64,000 nt of DNA from Xanthomonas sp. (GTDB taxonomy: Bacteria > Pseudomonadota > Gammaproteobacteria > Xanthomonadales > Xanthomonadaceae). The position numbers were made by a program, and so were the translations under genes. Of this stretch, positions 28,885 to 38,863 are shown one piece after another. The stretch lies in the NCBI GenBank assembly GCA_018262705.1, contig JADFDQ010000001.1, forward strand, positions 186,001 to 250,000, in the 5' to 3' direction. The notes under the pieces are model-generated. The model had not been told where the DNA came from. It saw nothing but the letters and a program-made list of their open reading frames with translations, and made no database searches. Position 1 is the first letter of the stretch, and the number at the start of each line of letters is the position of its first letter.

Positions 28885-31042
28885 ATGTTTTTCCGCATCC
28901 TGCTTGCCAGCCTTGCCTTCATGACTGCCGCCGTCAACGCGCAAACCGCGCCAACCCCGCCCGACGCCGCCCGGCATCCGCACACCGTCACCGCGCCCCA
29001 CGGCGCGCAGCGTCAGGATCCCTACTACTGGCTGCGCGACGACGCCCGGACGAATCCCGAGGTGATCGGCTACCTGCAGGCGGAAAACGCCTACGCCGAC
29101 GCGCTGCTGGCTGCGAGCAAGCCGGTGCAGGACACGCTCTACGAAGAAATCGTGGGCCGCATCAAACAAGACGACGCCAGCGTGCCGCTGCGCGAGCGCG
29201 GCTATTGGTACTACGCGCGCTTCGAGACCGGCAAGGACTATCCGATCCACGCCCGCCGCAAGGACGGCCCCGGCGTCGATGCCGCCGCCATCCTGCTGGC
29301 AAACGCCGCCGGCGATTTCAGCGGCGAGCAGATCCTGCTCGACGTCAACGCGCTCGCCGCCGGCAAGGACTATTACAGCGTCGGCAGCTTCGAAGTGTCG
29401 CAGGACAACCGCATCCTCGCCTACGCCGAAGACAGCAGCGGCCGCCGCCAGCACACGATCCGCTTCCGCAATCTCGACACCGGCGCGGCGTATCCGGAAT
29501 CCATCGAAGGCGTCGCCGCGGATCTGGTGTGGGCCGACGACAACCGCACCCTGTTCTACGTCGAAAACGACCCCGACACCCTGCTCAGCGTGCGCGTGAA
29601 AAAACACGTCCTCGGCAGCGATCCCAAAACCGATCCCGTCGTCCATGAAGAAACCGACGACAGCTTTTACATCGGCCTCGGCCGCAGCCGCGACGACCGC
29701 TACCTTTTGATCGCGCTGGAAAGCACAGTGTCCTCCGAACTGCACTACGCACCGGCCGGCGCGCCCGAGCAGTTCGCGGTGCTCGCACCGCGCGCGCGAC
29801 GTCGAATACGACGCCGACCACCACGGCGGCCGCTGGGTGATTCGCACCAATGCCGACGGCGCAAAGAACTTCAAGCTGGTCACCGCCACCGATGGCGCAA
29901 CCACGCGCGCCGATTGGCGCGACTGGATCGCACACCGCGATGATGTGCTGATCGAAGACTTCGCTTTGTTTGCGGGGTTCACCGCCATCAGCGAGCGCTC
30001 CGGCGGGCTGGAGCGCGTGCGCCTGCTCAAAGCCGACGGCAGCGAAGAATACATTCGCGCCGACGAACCCGCCTATACGATGGGGCTGGACGTCAATCCC
30101 GAGCCGGACAGCGACTGGGTGCGCTACGGCTACACCTCGATGACGACCCCTTTCACGACCTTCGAACTCAATGTCCGCACCGGCGCGCGGCGGATGCTCA
30201 AGCGCCAGCCGGTGCTGGGCGATTTCGACCCGGCCGACTACGTCACCCAGCGGCTGTGGGCCAGCGCAAAGGACGGCACCCGCATCCCCGTTTCGATCGT
30301 CTATAAAAAAGGCTTCGAACGGAACGGCAAAGCCGCCCTGCTGCTGTACGGCTACGGCAGCTACGGACTGTCGATGGAACCGGCGTTTTCGGTCACGACC
30401 CTGAGCCTGCTCGATCGCGGCATGGCCTACGCAATCGCCCATGTGCGCGGTGGCCAGGAAATGGGCCGCGCCTGGTACGAGGACGGCAAGCTGTTGCACA
30501 AGCAAAACACCTTCACCGATTTCATCGCCGTGCGTGATTTTCTGGTCGCCGAAGGCTACGCCGCGCCCGACCGGGTGGCTGCGCACGGCGGCAGCGCCGG
30601 CGGCCTGTTGATGGGCGCAGTGGCGAACATGGCGCCGGAGAAATTCCGCGTCGTCCTCTCGCAGGTGCCGTTCGTCGACGTCGTCACCACCATGCTCGAT
30701 CCAACGATTCCGCTGACCACCAACGAATACGACGAATGGGGCAATCCCGAACAGCGCGCGTCCTACGACACCATGCTGGCCTATTCGCCCTACGACAATC
30801 TTCATGCGCAGGCCTATCCGGCGATGTTCGTCGGCACCGGTCTGTGGGATTCGCAGGTGCAGTACTGGGAGCCGGCCAAGTACGTGGCGCGGCTGCGCGA
30901 TATCGACACTTCAAGCGCGCCGATTGTCTTTCGCACCAATATGGATGCCGGCCACGGCGGCAAGTCCGGGCGCTTCCGCCGCTACCGCGAGCTGGCCGAG
31001 ATGTACGCGTTCATGCTGGGCCAGCTGGGTGTTTCGGAATAG
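28885..31042 (+). pseudogene. ptrB: Oligopeptidase B-like S9 peptidase, frameshifted
   Basis: The 5' part (28885 to about 29800) encodes a signal peptide (1-20, VNA-QT) and the start of an oligopeptidase B-type beta-propeller. It carries the QDPYYWLRDD motif and EENYADALLA-like segments. At about 29789-29798, in a GC-repeat (CCGCGCGCGCGAC), the frame is lost by one base: upstream it reads into an Arg-rich string, whereas the +1 frame reads DVEYDADHHGGRWVIRTNADG. From there the C-terminal part to 31042 is open and complete. It contains PVSIVYKKGFERNGKAALLLYGYGSYG and the nucleophile in HGGSAGGLLMG. Either a real inactivating mutation or a sequencing error in the GC repeat. Confidence 0.85.
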
Positions 31043-31405
31043 ATGCGTCGCCATCTGTGGGCGCTGCTGGCCTGGACCGGCCTGATCCTCGGCATCATCG
31101 GTGCGTTTTTGCCGGTGATGCCCACGGTGCCGTTTCTGCTGGTGTCGGCGTTTGCCGCATCCAGAGGTTCGCCGCGTCTGCGCCGCTGGCTGCTGGCGCA
31201 CCCGAAGTTCGGGCGCGCAATTATTGAATGGGAACGCGACGGCACCGTGCGGCGCAGCTCGAAATGGCTGGCCACCGCCATGATGGGCGCGTCGCTGATC
31301 GGCATGCTGGTGTTTTCGCCGGTCTGGTGGGTGCCCGCCACGGTCGGCGCGGTGATGGCCGCCACCGCGGTCTGGCTGTGGCGGCGTCCGGAACTTGCGC
31401 CATGA
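31043..31405 (+). CDS. DUF454 (YbaN-like) inner-membrane protein
   Basis: 120 residues with three or four hydrophobic helices and the family segment LGIIGAFLPVMPTVPFLLVSAFAASRGSPRLRRWLLAHPKFG. YbaN-like proteins are conserved membrane proteins of unknown role, often beside metal or haem genes. Its ATG follows the peptidase stop TAG directly. It therefore depends on the transcript of the frameshifted peptidase gene or on an internal promoter. No catalytic residues are identifiable. Confidence 0.85.
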   Translation: MRRHLWALLAWTGLILGIIGAFLPVMPTVPFLLVSAFAASRGSPRLRRWLLAHPKFGRAIIEWERDGTVRRSSKWLATAMMGASLIGMLVFSPVWWVPATVGAVMAATAVWLWRRPELAP

Positions 31406-31430
31406 GCGCGACGCCGACGCGCCCTGCGGG

Positions 31431-31436
31431 TACACT
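31431..31436 (+). promoter_or_regulatory. -10 box six bases before the lptM start (leaderless candidate)
   Basis: TACACT, then TTCGGC, then the ATG at 31443. Same six-base spacing as at hemC and the WYL regulator. Confidence 0.45.
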
Positions 31437-31442
31437 TTCGGC

Positions 31443-31601
31443 ATGATCAAGCGCGCCGCCTTCCTGACCGTTCTGCTCTGCCTGCTGTCGGCCTGCGGCA
31501 ACAAGGGGTCGCTGGTGATGCCCGACAAACCGCAGGACACGCCGTCCGCGCCCGCCCAGCCCGCCGCCAGCGACGCCACGCCGTCCGATTCCTCGAACTG
31601 A
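31443..31601 (+). CDS. lptM: LptM-like (YifL) small lipoprotein
   Basis: 52 residues. A short lipoprotein signal ends in the lipobox LLSAC with the lipidated Cys18, followed by GNKGSLVMP, the conserved LptM motif, and a Pro/Ser-rich tail. LptM assists assembly of the LptD/E lipopolysaccharide transport complex in the outer membrane. In many proteobacteria the order is lptM-lysA-dapF; here dapF follows directly and lysA is absent from the spot. Small size and the motif make the assignment fairly sound, though homologues of this size are hard to prove. Confidence 0.8.
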   Translation: MIKRAAFLTVLLCLLSACGNKGSLVMPDKPQDTPSAPAQPAASDATPSDSSN

Positions 31602-31606
31602 CGGCC

Positions 31607-32470
31607 ATGCGTTTTTCCAAGATGCACGGCGCCGGCAACGACTTCGTCGTGTTGGACCTGCGCGGCGGCGCGCCGGTGCCGACACCGGCGCTGTGCGCAC
31701 GGCTCGCCGACCGCCATTTCGGAGTCGGCTGCGACCAGATCCTGACCGTCGAACACGCGCGCAGTACCGAGGCAGTGGCGTCCTATCGCATCTGGAACGC
31801 CGATGGTTCGTCATCCGGCCAGTGCGGCAACGGCGCGCGCTGTATTGCCGCCTGGCTGGTGCGCGACGGCAGTGCGCCGGCGCAGGGCGACTTCGTGATC
31901 GAAAGTCCGGCCGGTCGCCACGCCGTCACCCGTGATGCTGCCGGCCAGTTCGTGATCGACATGGGGCCGCCGCGCTTCGACCCGAGGCAGGTGCCGCTGT
32001 TGGGTTTCGACACCGAGCAAGACAGCTATGCGCTGACCCTTCGACTTCAGCCTTCGGCCTGCGCTCAGGACGATCGGATCGAGGTGCGTTTCGGCGCGGT
32101 ATCGATGGGCAATCCGCACGCGCTGCTGGAGGTCGAAAACGTCGACACCGCCGACGTCGCGCGCCTCGGCCCGCTGCTGCAACGCAGCGCGGCGTTTCCA
32201 GAATCCTGCAACGTCGGCTTTGCGCAGGTGCTATCGAACGAGCGCATCCGCCTGCGCGTGTTCGAGCGCGGCACCGGCGAAACCCTGGCCTGCGGCAGCG
32301 GTGCCTGCGCGGCGGTGGCGGTGCTGGCGCGGCGTGGCCGCGTGGACGCGGCGTCGGGCGTGGCGGTCGAACTTCCCGGCGGCAGCCTGCGCATTCGGCA
32401 AGACGGCGACAGCGGAACCTTTTTGATGGGCGGCCCGGCCGCCTTCGTGTTCGAAGGAGAATGGTTGTGA
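31607..32470 (+). CDS. dapF: Diaminopimelate epimerase
   Basis: 287 residues. Interconverts LL- and meso-diaminopimelate for lysine and peptidoglycan synthesis. The two catalytic cysteines are visible: Cys73 in [10 protein letters not shown] and Cys229 in LACGSGACA, each at the start of one of the two pseudo-symmetric halves. [10 protein letters not shown] at residue 6 is the usual N-terminus. It starts 5 bp after lptM, and its stop overlaps the next gene at 32467. Length is normal for the family. Confidence 0.97.
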   Translation: MRFSKMHGAGNDFVVLDLRGGAPVPTPALCARLADRHFGVGCDQILTVEHARSTEAVASYRIWNADGSSSGQCGNGARCIAAWLVRDGSAPAQGDFVIESPAGRHAVTRDAAGQFVIDMGPPRFDPRQVPLLGFDTEQDSYALTLRLQPSACAQDDRIEVRFGAVSMGNPHALLEVENVDTADVARLGPLLQRSAAFPESCNVGFAQVLSNERIRLRVFERGTGETLACGSGACAAVAVLARRGRVDAASGVAVELPGGSLRIRQDGDSGTFLMGGPAAFVFEGEWL

Positions 32471-33165
32471 GCATGGACTACAACGACAGCACCGAGAAGT
32501 TGGGCGCGCACGAAGTCGCGACGTGGCTGCGCCGTCACCCGGACTTCCTGCAACAGTTTCCGGACTTGGTGCAGTCGCTGGTGATCCCACGCGAGAACGG
32601 CCCGGCGGCCTCGCTGACCAGCTACCAGTTGGAAGTGCTGCGCGAGAAAAATCGCGATCTGAGCCGACGCCTGCACGAGCTGTACGCCAACGCGCAGGAC
32701 AACGAGCGGCTGGCGGTGCGCACGCACCAATTGGCGCTGGCGCTGATGAAACAAACCAGCGCCGACGACACCCTGCGCGCGATGGCGGCCACGCTGGAAG
32801 AGGATTTTCAGGGCGATCTGGTGCGCATCGTCGGCTTTCGCGAGGCGCCTGCGCTCGCTGGCTGCGACTGGTTCCAGCACATCCCCGCCGACAGCCCGCG
32901 GCTGGCCGGCTTTCAGGATCTGCTGGCCAGCGGCGAGCCGGTCTGCGGCCGCCTGCATCCGGACAAGAACACGCTGCTCTACGGCGTCCGCGCCGAAGAC
33001 GTCCAGAGTTCGGCGCTGCTGAGTTTGAAAGACACCGGCCTCGTAGCCATTGGCAGCGTCGACCCCAACTGCTTTTATCCCGGCATGGGCACGCTGTTCC
33101 TGCGGATGATGGGACAGGCGCTGGACGTGGCATTGCAAAGGTACATGGACGCTCCGCGCCCGTAG
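32467..33165 (+). CDS. DUF484 family protein (GAF-like)
   Basis: 232 residues. The N-terminal part [29 protein letters not shown] is typical for DUF484, followed by a short coiled coil (about 60-95) and a GAF-like domain (about 100-225). DUF484 genes sit between dapF and xerC in many gammaproteobacteria. The family's function is unknown; a GAF-type sensor role in the recombination cluster is only inferred. The GTG at 32467 overlaps dapF's stop (GTGA) and has an AAGGAG 8 bp upstream. An ATG at 32473 is an alternative. Confidence 0.85.
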   Translation: MSMDYNDSTEKLGAHEVATWLRRHPDFLQQFPDLVQSLVIPRENGPAASLTSYQLEVLREKNRDLSRRLHELYANAQDNERLAVRTHQLALALMKQTSADDTLRAMAATLEEDFQGDLVRIVGFREAPALAGCDWFQHIPADSPRLAGFQDLLASGEPVCGRLHPDKNTLLYGVRAEDVQSSALLSLKDTGLVAIGSVDPNCFYPGMGTLFLRMMGQALDVALQRYMDAPRP

Positions 33166-33222
33166 GTGGTGTCTTGGTGCCGACCGGATTGCGGCAGCGT
33201 CCAGAACGAGGATGATGGAAGG

Positions 33223-34104
33223 ATGTCGATCGACGCCTTTCTAGAACACCTGCGGGTCGAGCGACAAAGCTCGGCGCACACGCTGGAAGCCTATCGGCGC
33301 GATCTGGCCGCACTCGTCGATTTCGCCCAGGGCCGCGATCTGATCACCTTACGCAGCGACGACATTCGCGCCTTCATCGCCCGCGAACACCGCCGAGGAC
33401 TGGCCCCGAAGTCCCTGCAGCGGCGGCTTTCGGCCTGCCGCAGCCTGTACCGCTGGCTGCTGAAGCAGGGCCGGATCGCCGCGCTGCCGACCGCCGGCGT
33501 GCGCGCACCGAAAGCGCCGCGCAAGCTGCCGCAGGTGCTCGATGTCGACGAGGCGGTGCAACTGGTCGAAGTGGCCACCGACGCGCCGCTGGGGCAGCGC
33601 GACCGCGCCGTTTTGGAGTTGCTGTATTCCTCCGGCCTGCGCCTGTCCGAACTGTGCGCGCTGCACTGGCACGACCTCGATTTCGAACAGGGCCTGGTGT
33701 CGGTGCTCGGCAAGGGCAGCAAGCAGCGCCTCGTGCCGGTCGGCTCGCACGCGCGGCGCGCGCTGCAGGACTGGCGTGAGCAGTCCCACGGAACGATCGG
33801 CGACTTCGTCTTCCCCGGCCGTGGCGGCAAACAGATTTCTCCGCGTGCGATCCAGCTGCGGATGAAACAGATTGCACTGCGCCAAGGCGTGCTCAAGCGC
33901 ATCCATCCGCACCTGCTGCGGCACAGCTTCGCCAGCCATGTGCTGGAATCCTCCGGCGACCTGCGCGGCGTGCAGGAGCTGCTCGGCCATGCCGACATCG
34001 CCACCACCCAGATCTACACCCATCTGGATTTCCAGCATCTGGCCAAGGTCTACGACGCCGCTCACCCGCGCGCGCGCCGCAAGCGCTCGACTTCCGAAGA
34101 TTGA
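33223..34104 (+). CDS. xerC: Site-specific tyrosine recombinase XerC
   Basis: 293 residues. Core chromosome-dimer resolution recombinase that cuts dif with XerD at cell division. The catalytic residues of tyrosine recombinases are visible: Arg140 (SGLRLSEL), His230-x-x-Arg233 (HLLRHSF), His256 (LLGHADIATTQIYTH) and the nucleophile Tyr265. The N-terminal SAM-like domain runs to about residue 100. The dapF-DUF484-xerC order is conserved and marks this as the housekeeping XerC rather than a phage integrase. ATG at 33223 follows a GAAGG-like ribosome site. Confidence 0.95.
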   Translation: MSIDAFLEHLRVERQSSAHTLEAYRRDLAALVDFAQGRDLITLRSDDIRAFIAREHRRGLAPKSLQRRLSACRSLYRWLLKQGRIAALPTAGVRAPKAPRKLPQVLDVDEAVQLVEVATDAPLGQRDRAVLELLYSSGLRLSELCALHWHDLDFEQGLVSVLGKGSKQRLVPVGSHARRALQDWREQSHGTIGDFVFPGRGGKQISPRAIQLRMKQIALRQGVLKRIHPHLLRHSFASHVLESSGDLRGVQELLGHADIATTQIYTHLDFQHLAKVYDAAHPRARRKRSTSED

Positions 34105-34147
34105 TCGACATCAATCCCGACTTTGAATCCGGGCGCAGACTGCGCCA

Positions 34148-34414
34148 ATGGTCGAGATCATCGAAGGCTGGCGCTGCATTGGCTGCGGCAAAGTGGACGC
34201 CCCGCGCCCGTGCATCGGCGTGTGCTCCGACCGCCGCTGCGAGCTGGTGCTGGCCGCAGACTATGCCGAACTGGCGCTGCGCGTGCAGGGTCTGGAAGAC
34301 GCGCTGTCGCTGATCGCCCGCATCACCCCCAAGCCCGGCCAACTGGAAGCCTCGTGGGCAGCCCTGCAGCAGCGCGCCAAGACGCTGCTGGACGCCGCCA
34401 AGCCGCTGATTTGA
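34148..34414 (+). CDS. Small Cys-rich protein with zinc-ribbon-like N-terminus
   Basis: 88 residues. Residues 10-31 hold CIGCGKVDAPRPCIGVCSDRRC, a CxxC...C...C pattern that could bind zinc or an iron-sulfur cluster. The rest is a helical segment (about 40-88) rich in Leu, Ala and Gln. I do not recognise a named family; the pattern resembles small conserved proteobacterial proteins annotated as hypothetical. No clear Shine-Dalgarno is seen before ATG 34148. It lies between xerC and the repeat-rich gap before hslV. Confidence 0.65.
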   Translation: MVEIIEGWRCIGCGKVDAPRPCIGVCSDRRCELVLAADYAELALRVQGLEDALSLIARITPKPGQLEASWAALQQRAKTLLDAAKPLI

Positions 34415-34562
34415 TTCAATCCCGTCAGAATCGACTCCGACTTCAGACAGGCCTCCCGTCGCCCTGCGGATTCGCCGCGAGGCCCCCGCATCCGGCTCCG
34501 ATTCACGGACACAAACGATCCATGGCCCGCTGGAACCTGGCTGAACGACGCACGGCCTGACG

Positions 34563-34634
34563 CTTCCCGCTTCTGACTTCCCGCTTCTGGCTCTTCGCTT
34601 TTCCCGGTCCCCGGTTCCTGGTCCCCGGTTCCCT
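34563..34634. repeat. Degenerate direct repeats (TTCCCGCTTCTG and GGTCCCCGGTTCC units)
   Basis: Two short repeat types follow one another: TTCCCGCTTCTG twice, then GTCCCCGGTTCC twice (starting near 34608 and 34621). They lie in a 278-bp gene-free gap before hslV. Such low-complexity tracts are typical remnants of dispersed intergenic repeats in this family. No CRISPR-like spacing is present. Confidence 0.6.
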
Positions 34635-34640
34635 GCCCAG

Positions 34641-34667
34641 CTTGAACTCAACTCCGCGCACCCCCAC
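34641..34667 (+). promoter_or_regulatory. Heat-shock (sigma-32) type promoter of hslVU
   Basis: CTTGAA at 34641-34646 and CCCCAC at 34662-34667, 15 bp apart, match the sigma-32 -35 (CTTGAA) and -10 (CCCCAT) elements closely. The expected start falls near 34675, 18 bp before the hslV ATG. hslVU being heat-shock genes makes this assignment consistent. Confidence 0.75.
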
Positions 34668-34692
34668 GTAATGGGTTCACGCGGAGAAAACG

Positions 34693-35244
34693 ATGGACCC
34701 CAGCCAGAACCCCGGCGTGTTCCACGCCACCACCATCTGTTCGGTGCGCCGCAACGGCAAGGTCGTGATCGCCGGCGACGGTCAGGTGACGCTCGGCCAT
34801 ACGGTGATGAAGGCCAACGCCCGCAAGGTGCGCCGGCTCGGCAAGGACGGGCAGGTGCTGGCCGGATTCGCCGGCGCCGCTGCCGACGCCTTCACCCTGT
34901 TCGAACTGTTCGAAGCGAAACTCGAAAAACACGGCCAACTCGCCCGCGCCGCGGTGGAAATGGCCAAGGATTGGCGCACCGAGCGCCGCTTCGGCAAGCT
35001 CGAAGCCTTGCTGGCGGTGGCCGATGCCGACACATCGTTGGTCATCAGCGGCACCGGCGATGTGATCGAGCCGGAAGACGGCCTGATCGCCATTGGTTCG
35101 GGCGGCATGTACGCGCTGTCCGCCGCGCGCGCCCTGCTGGCGCACACTGATCTCGACGCCAAAGCCATCGCCACCGAAGCGCTGAACATCGCCGGCGGCA
35201 TCTGCATCTACACCAACCGCAACATCGTGGTCGAAGAACTCTGA
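34693..35244 (+). CDS. hslV: HslV, peptidase subunit of the HslUV protease
   Basis: 183 residues, N-terminal-nucleophile peptidase that degrades proteins unfolded by HslU. The conserved TTI motif ([12 protein letters not shown]) lies at residues 13-15, so a 12-residue extension must be removed to free the catalytic Thr13; in E. coli only Met precedes it. [14 protein letters not shown] and [13 protein letters not shown] are typical. The gene lies 146 bp upstream of hslU across an inverted repeat and has a sigma-32 type promoter upstream. Confidence 0.96.
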   Translation: MDPSQNPGVFHATTICSVRRNGKVVIAGDGQVTLGHTVMKANARKVRRLGKDGQVLAGFAGAAADAFTLFELFEAKLEKHGQLARAAVEMAKDWRTERRFGKLEALLAVADADTSLVISGTGDVIEPEDGLIAIGSGGMYALSAARALLAHTDLDAKAIATEALNIAGGICIYTNRNIVVEEL

Positions 35245-35252
35245 CCCCCATC

Positions 35253-35374
35253 CCGTAGGAGCGCACCGCGGGGCGCGATATTTTCTACGGAATCATGCAA
35301 CCGCTTTCGCGCCCCTGCGGTGCGCTCCTACGGAAACCTCGCCAGATCCACGCGCCCCCGCGCTGCGCTCCTAC
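35253..35374. repeat. GTAGGAGCG-type inverted repeat element
   Basis: Left arm 35253-35278 (CCGTAGGAGCGCACCGCGGG...) pairs with right arm 35307-35333 over 17 perfect bp plus a one-base-bulged extension. A third half-copy lies at 35351-35374. These are the REP-type palindromes with terminal GTAGGAGCG that are scattered through Xanthomonadaceae and Pseudomonas intergenic regions. It separates hslV and hslU and would form a hairpin in their shared transcript. Confidence 0.85.
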
Positions 35375-35390
35375 ACCAGAACGAACTCCC

Positions 35391-36761
<1,371 letters not shown>

Positions 36762-36813
36762 CGAGGCGCCTCTTTTCCCGCCCAACGGAGAGCCGTGCCT
36801 GTGTTTCCTTCTC

Positions 36814-36844
36814 CCCGCCGCACGGGGAGGCGGGCTCGTTTTTT
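36814..36844 (+). terminator. Probable terminator of hslVU
   Basis: CCCGCC (36814-36819) pairs with GGCGGG (36829-36834), followed by CTCG and six Ts. It lies 52 bp after the hslU stop, overlapping a repeat-rich segment. Confidence 0.6.
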
Positions 36845-36871
36845 CCTTCTCCCCGCCACGCGGGGAGAAGG
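36845..36871. repeat. Perfect 12-bp hairpin repeat (CCTTCTCCCCGC)
   Basis: CCTTCTCCCCGC (36845-36856) and GCGGGGAGAAGG (36860-36871) form a perfect stem with a 3-base loop. A related copy at 36808-36834 is less perfect. The motif is a common dispersed repeat in this group's intergenic regions. Confidence 0.65.
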
Positions 36872-36895
36872 TGCCCGCAAGGCGGATGAGGGGCT

Positions 36896-37504
36896 TCAGC
36901 CGTTGAGGCTATACGTCCCGTAGATCGCCGCTTCGGCCAGCACATGCCCGTGCATCGCGCGCAGCACATCCGCGGCGGTAAATGCGACCGGCAGCGCCAG
37001 CGCGTCCACGTCGAGCGCGAACACACGGAAGAAATAGCGGTGCGGGCGCAGGTCGTGCGGCGGCGGATAGGGGCCGTCGTAACCGAAGTACTGCCCGGCC
37101 ATCGCGGCATCGCCGGAAAACCAGCCGGTGTAATCGTTCAGGCCACGCACGCCGCCAGCGTCGCGCCCGGCCGGCTTTCCTTTCACCAGCAGCCCGTCGC
37201 TGCAGCTGCCGGCGGCAATTTCGCGCGCGCTGGCGGGAATATTGGCCACCGCCCAATGCACGAAATCGCCGCGCGGGTGCTCGACCGCAATCGGCGTGCC
37301 GCTGTCGGCCACCAGCGCGCCGTCGGTGGGCGCATCGGTGTCGATGCACAGCAGCGCGAATGCGCGGGTAGCTTCCGGAACCTCGTCCCAGGCCAGATGC
37401 GGATTGCGGTTGCCGCCAAGGCCGTCCTTGCCGTCTTTCGCGCCGAGCGCGAACTCGGATGGAATCGGCTGGCGGTGCTGAAAGCTGTTGCTGCGAAGAT
37501 GCAT
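36896..37504 (-). CDS. YbhB/YbcL-type phosphatidylethanolamine-binding-like protein
   Basis: 202 residues of the PEBP (Raf kinase inhibitor-like) fold. The signature LGGNRNPHLAWDEVPEATRAFALLCIDTDAP is followed by DFVHWAVANIP and ending HRYFFRVFALD. Bacterial YbhB proteins are cytoplasmic or periplasmic and have no established ligand. No signal peptide is seen. The ATG at 37504 is preferred over an in-frame TTG at 37516. It is isolated on the minus strand, convergent with hslU. Confidence 0.88.
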   Translation of the reverse strand: MHLRSNSFQHRQPIPSEFALGAKDGKDGLGGNRNPHLAWDEVPEATRAFALLCIDTDAPTDGALVADSGTPIAVEHPRGDFVHWAVANIPASAREIAAGSCSDGLLVKGKPAGRDAGGVRGLNDYTGWFSGDAAMAGQYFGYDGPYPPPHDLRPHRYFFRVFALDVDALALPVAFTAADVLRAMHGHVLAEAAIYGTYSLNG

Positions 37505-37595
37505 GGCTGACTCCAACGGCGCCGAGCAAGTTGTTGCTCAAATGTGGGTTACCGGATTCGAAAGCGTACACGTGATAACGCGTCCACCAAAGACC

Positions 37596-38363
37596 TTAGC
37601 CCGCCGTCATTGCCGCGACCACGCGCTCCTGCGCAGTTTCGGCAATGCCGCGGCGCCCATCGTGCTCGCCAGGCAGGATCGGTTCGAGGAAACACACGCG
37701 CACCGGCCGCGACGGCTCGCCCAGCACCCGGAAGAAATTGCCGAGGAATTTTTCACGCGGCGCAAACGCCATGACCGTTTGTGCGTTGGCCTGCGGCCCA
37801 TAGCTCACCGCCACCGGCTGCACCGGCACGTTCGCCTCGACCGCCGCAGCGAAGATCCGCGCATGGAACACGATCGCCCTGCCGCCGCGGGTGCCGCCTT
37901 CGGGAAAAGCTCCGACCGCACGCCCGGCGCGCAGGCGCTGCGCCATCACCTCAATCACCTGGGTCAGCGAATCGCCGTTGCCGCGTTCATGAAACACCGA
38001 TTCGCCGCACTTGGCCAGCCAGCCGATGAGCGGCCAGCCGCGGATCTCGGACTTGGCGATGAAGCCCATCATGTGCTGGGAATCGAGGATCACGATGTCC
38101 ATCCAGCTGACGTGGTTGGCCACGAACAGCACGCCGCCGGCCAACGGCGTGCCCTCGCGCCGCACGCGCAAACCGAACACCCACGCCAGCCCGCCCATGA
38201 AGCCGCGAATCGCCGCATGCGACAGCGGCCCGCCGCGACCCAGCCCGATCAGGATCAGGGTGATCGACAGCCCGATGCCGATGTGCAGCAGCAACAGCGG
38301 CGTCCGATACGCATAGCGCAGGCCGCGCAGCAAAGGCTCGACGGCGGATGATGTCGCGCTCAT
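37596..38363 (-). CDS. Lysophospholipid acyltransferase (PlsC-like)
   Basis: 255 residues. An N-terminal hydrophobic helix (about 23-45) precedes the acyltransferase domain with the catalytic HX4D motif NHVSWMD (His84, Asp89) and FPEGG (near residue 150), the acyl-acceptor loop. It transfers an acyl chain to lysophosphatidate or a related lysolipid, at the inner membrane. Whether it is the main plsC or an accessory, for example ornithine-lipid type, enzyme cannot be told from the sequence. The thioesterase gene lies 43 bp upstream on the same strand. Confidence 0.87.
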   Translation of the reverse strand: MSATSSAVEPLLRGLRYAYRTPLLLLHIGIGLSITLILIGLGRGGPLSHAAIRGFMGGLAWVFGLRVRREGTPLAGGVLFVANHVSWMDIVILDSQHMMGFIAKSEIRGWPLIGWLAKCGESVFHERGNGDSLTQVIEVMAQRLRAGRAVGAFPEGGTRGGRAIVFHARIFAAAVEANVPVQPVAVSYGPQANAQTVMAFAPREKFLGNFFRVLGEPSRPVRVCFLEPILPGEHDGRRGIAETAQERVVAAMTAG

Positions 38364-38405
38364 CGTTGCAAGCGTGCCGGCTCGCGCTGGAGCAGTTCGT
38401 CTAAA

Positions 38406-38855
38406 TCAAACACCGGAAGCCGGCGGTTTCGGCAGCACCGCCAACGTGATCCGGCCGACGCACACCGGCTGGCCGTCGTCCGCCTCGATCCGGTAGTCCC
38501 AGACCTGCGTGCTGCGGCCGATGTGCAGCGGCCGGGTGGTGCCGGTGACGCTGCCGTGGCGCACCGCACGCAGGTGGTTGGCATTGATTTCCAGCCCCAC
38601 GACCGCCGCATCGCGCCCGGCCACCAGCGCCCCGGCGCTGCTGCCCAAGGTTTCGCCGAGCACGACCGACGCGCCGCCGTGGAGCAGACCGTAGGGCTGA
38701 TGGGTGCGCGCATCGACCGGCATGGTCGCGCGCAGATAGCCGTCGCCCAGCTCGGTGAACACGATTCCGAGCGTCTCCATCAAGGTTCCGGCCGAGCCCG
38801 CGTTGAGCAACTCGACCGTGGCCCCGTCCGGCCAGCGAAATGCCACGCCGGACAT
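38406..38855 (-). CDS. PaaI-type hotdog-fold thioesterase
   Basis: 149 residues. HGGASVVLGETLGSSAG carries the hotdog active-site pattern (HGG... with a catalytic Glu in GETLG). It hydrolyses acyl-CoA thioesters. The rest fits the 4HBT/PaaI family: INANHLRAVRHGSVTGTTRPLHIGRSTQVWDYRIEADDG. The ATG at 38855 starts the family-like N-terminus. It is 8 bp from the stop of the upstream YkvA-like gene, so cotranscription with both neighbours is likely. Confidence 0.85.
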   Translation of the reverse strand: MSGVAFRWPDGATVELLNAGSAGTLMETLGIVFTELGDGYLRATMPVDARTHQPYGLLHGGASVVLGETLGSSAGALVAGRDAAVVGLEINANHLRAVRHGSVTGTTRPLHIGRSTQVWDYRIEADDGQPVCVGRITLAVLPKPPASGV

Positions 38856-38863
38856 GCGCTTCC

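Noticed and set aside
26724-31042. The two adjacent S9 peptidases as a recent tandem duplication
   Set aside because: They share the fold and triad but differ throughout in sequence (prolyl oligopeptidase versus oligopeptidase B type), so they are old, distinct families.
33223-34104. Tyrosine recombinase as evidence of an integrated phage or island
   Set aside because: The dapF-DUF484-xerC order is the conserved housekeeping arrangement, and no phage genes or att repeats are near.
34563-34634. Short repeats before hslV resembling a CRISPR
   Set aside because: Units are contiguous, of different kinds, and have no unique spacers of constant length; no cas genes nearby.
36763-36776. GAGGCGCCTC followed by TTTT just after hslU as a terminator
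   Set aside because: The palindrome has no loop, so a hairpin would be weak; a better candidate terminator lies at 36814-36844.
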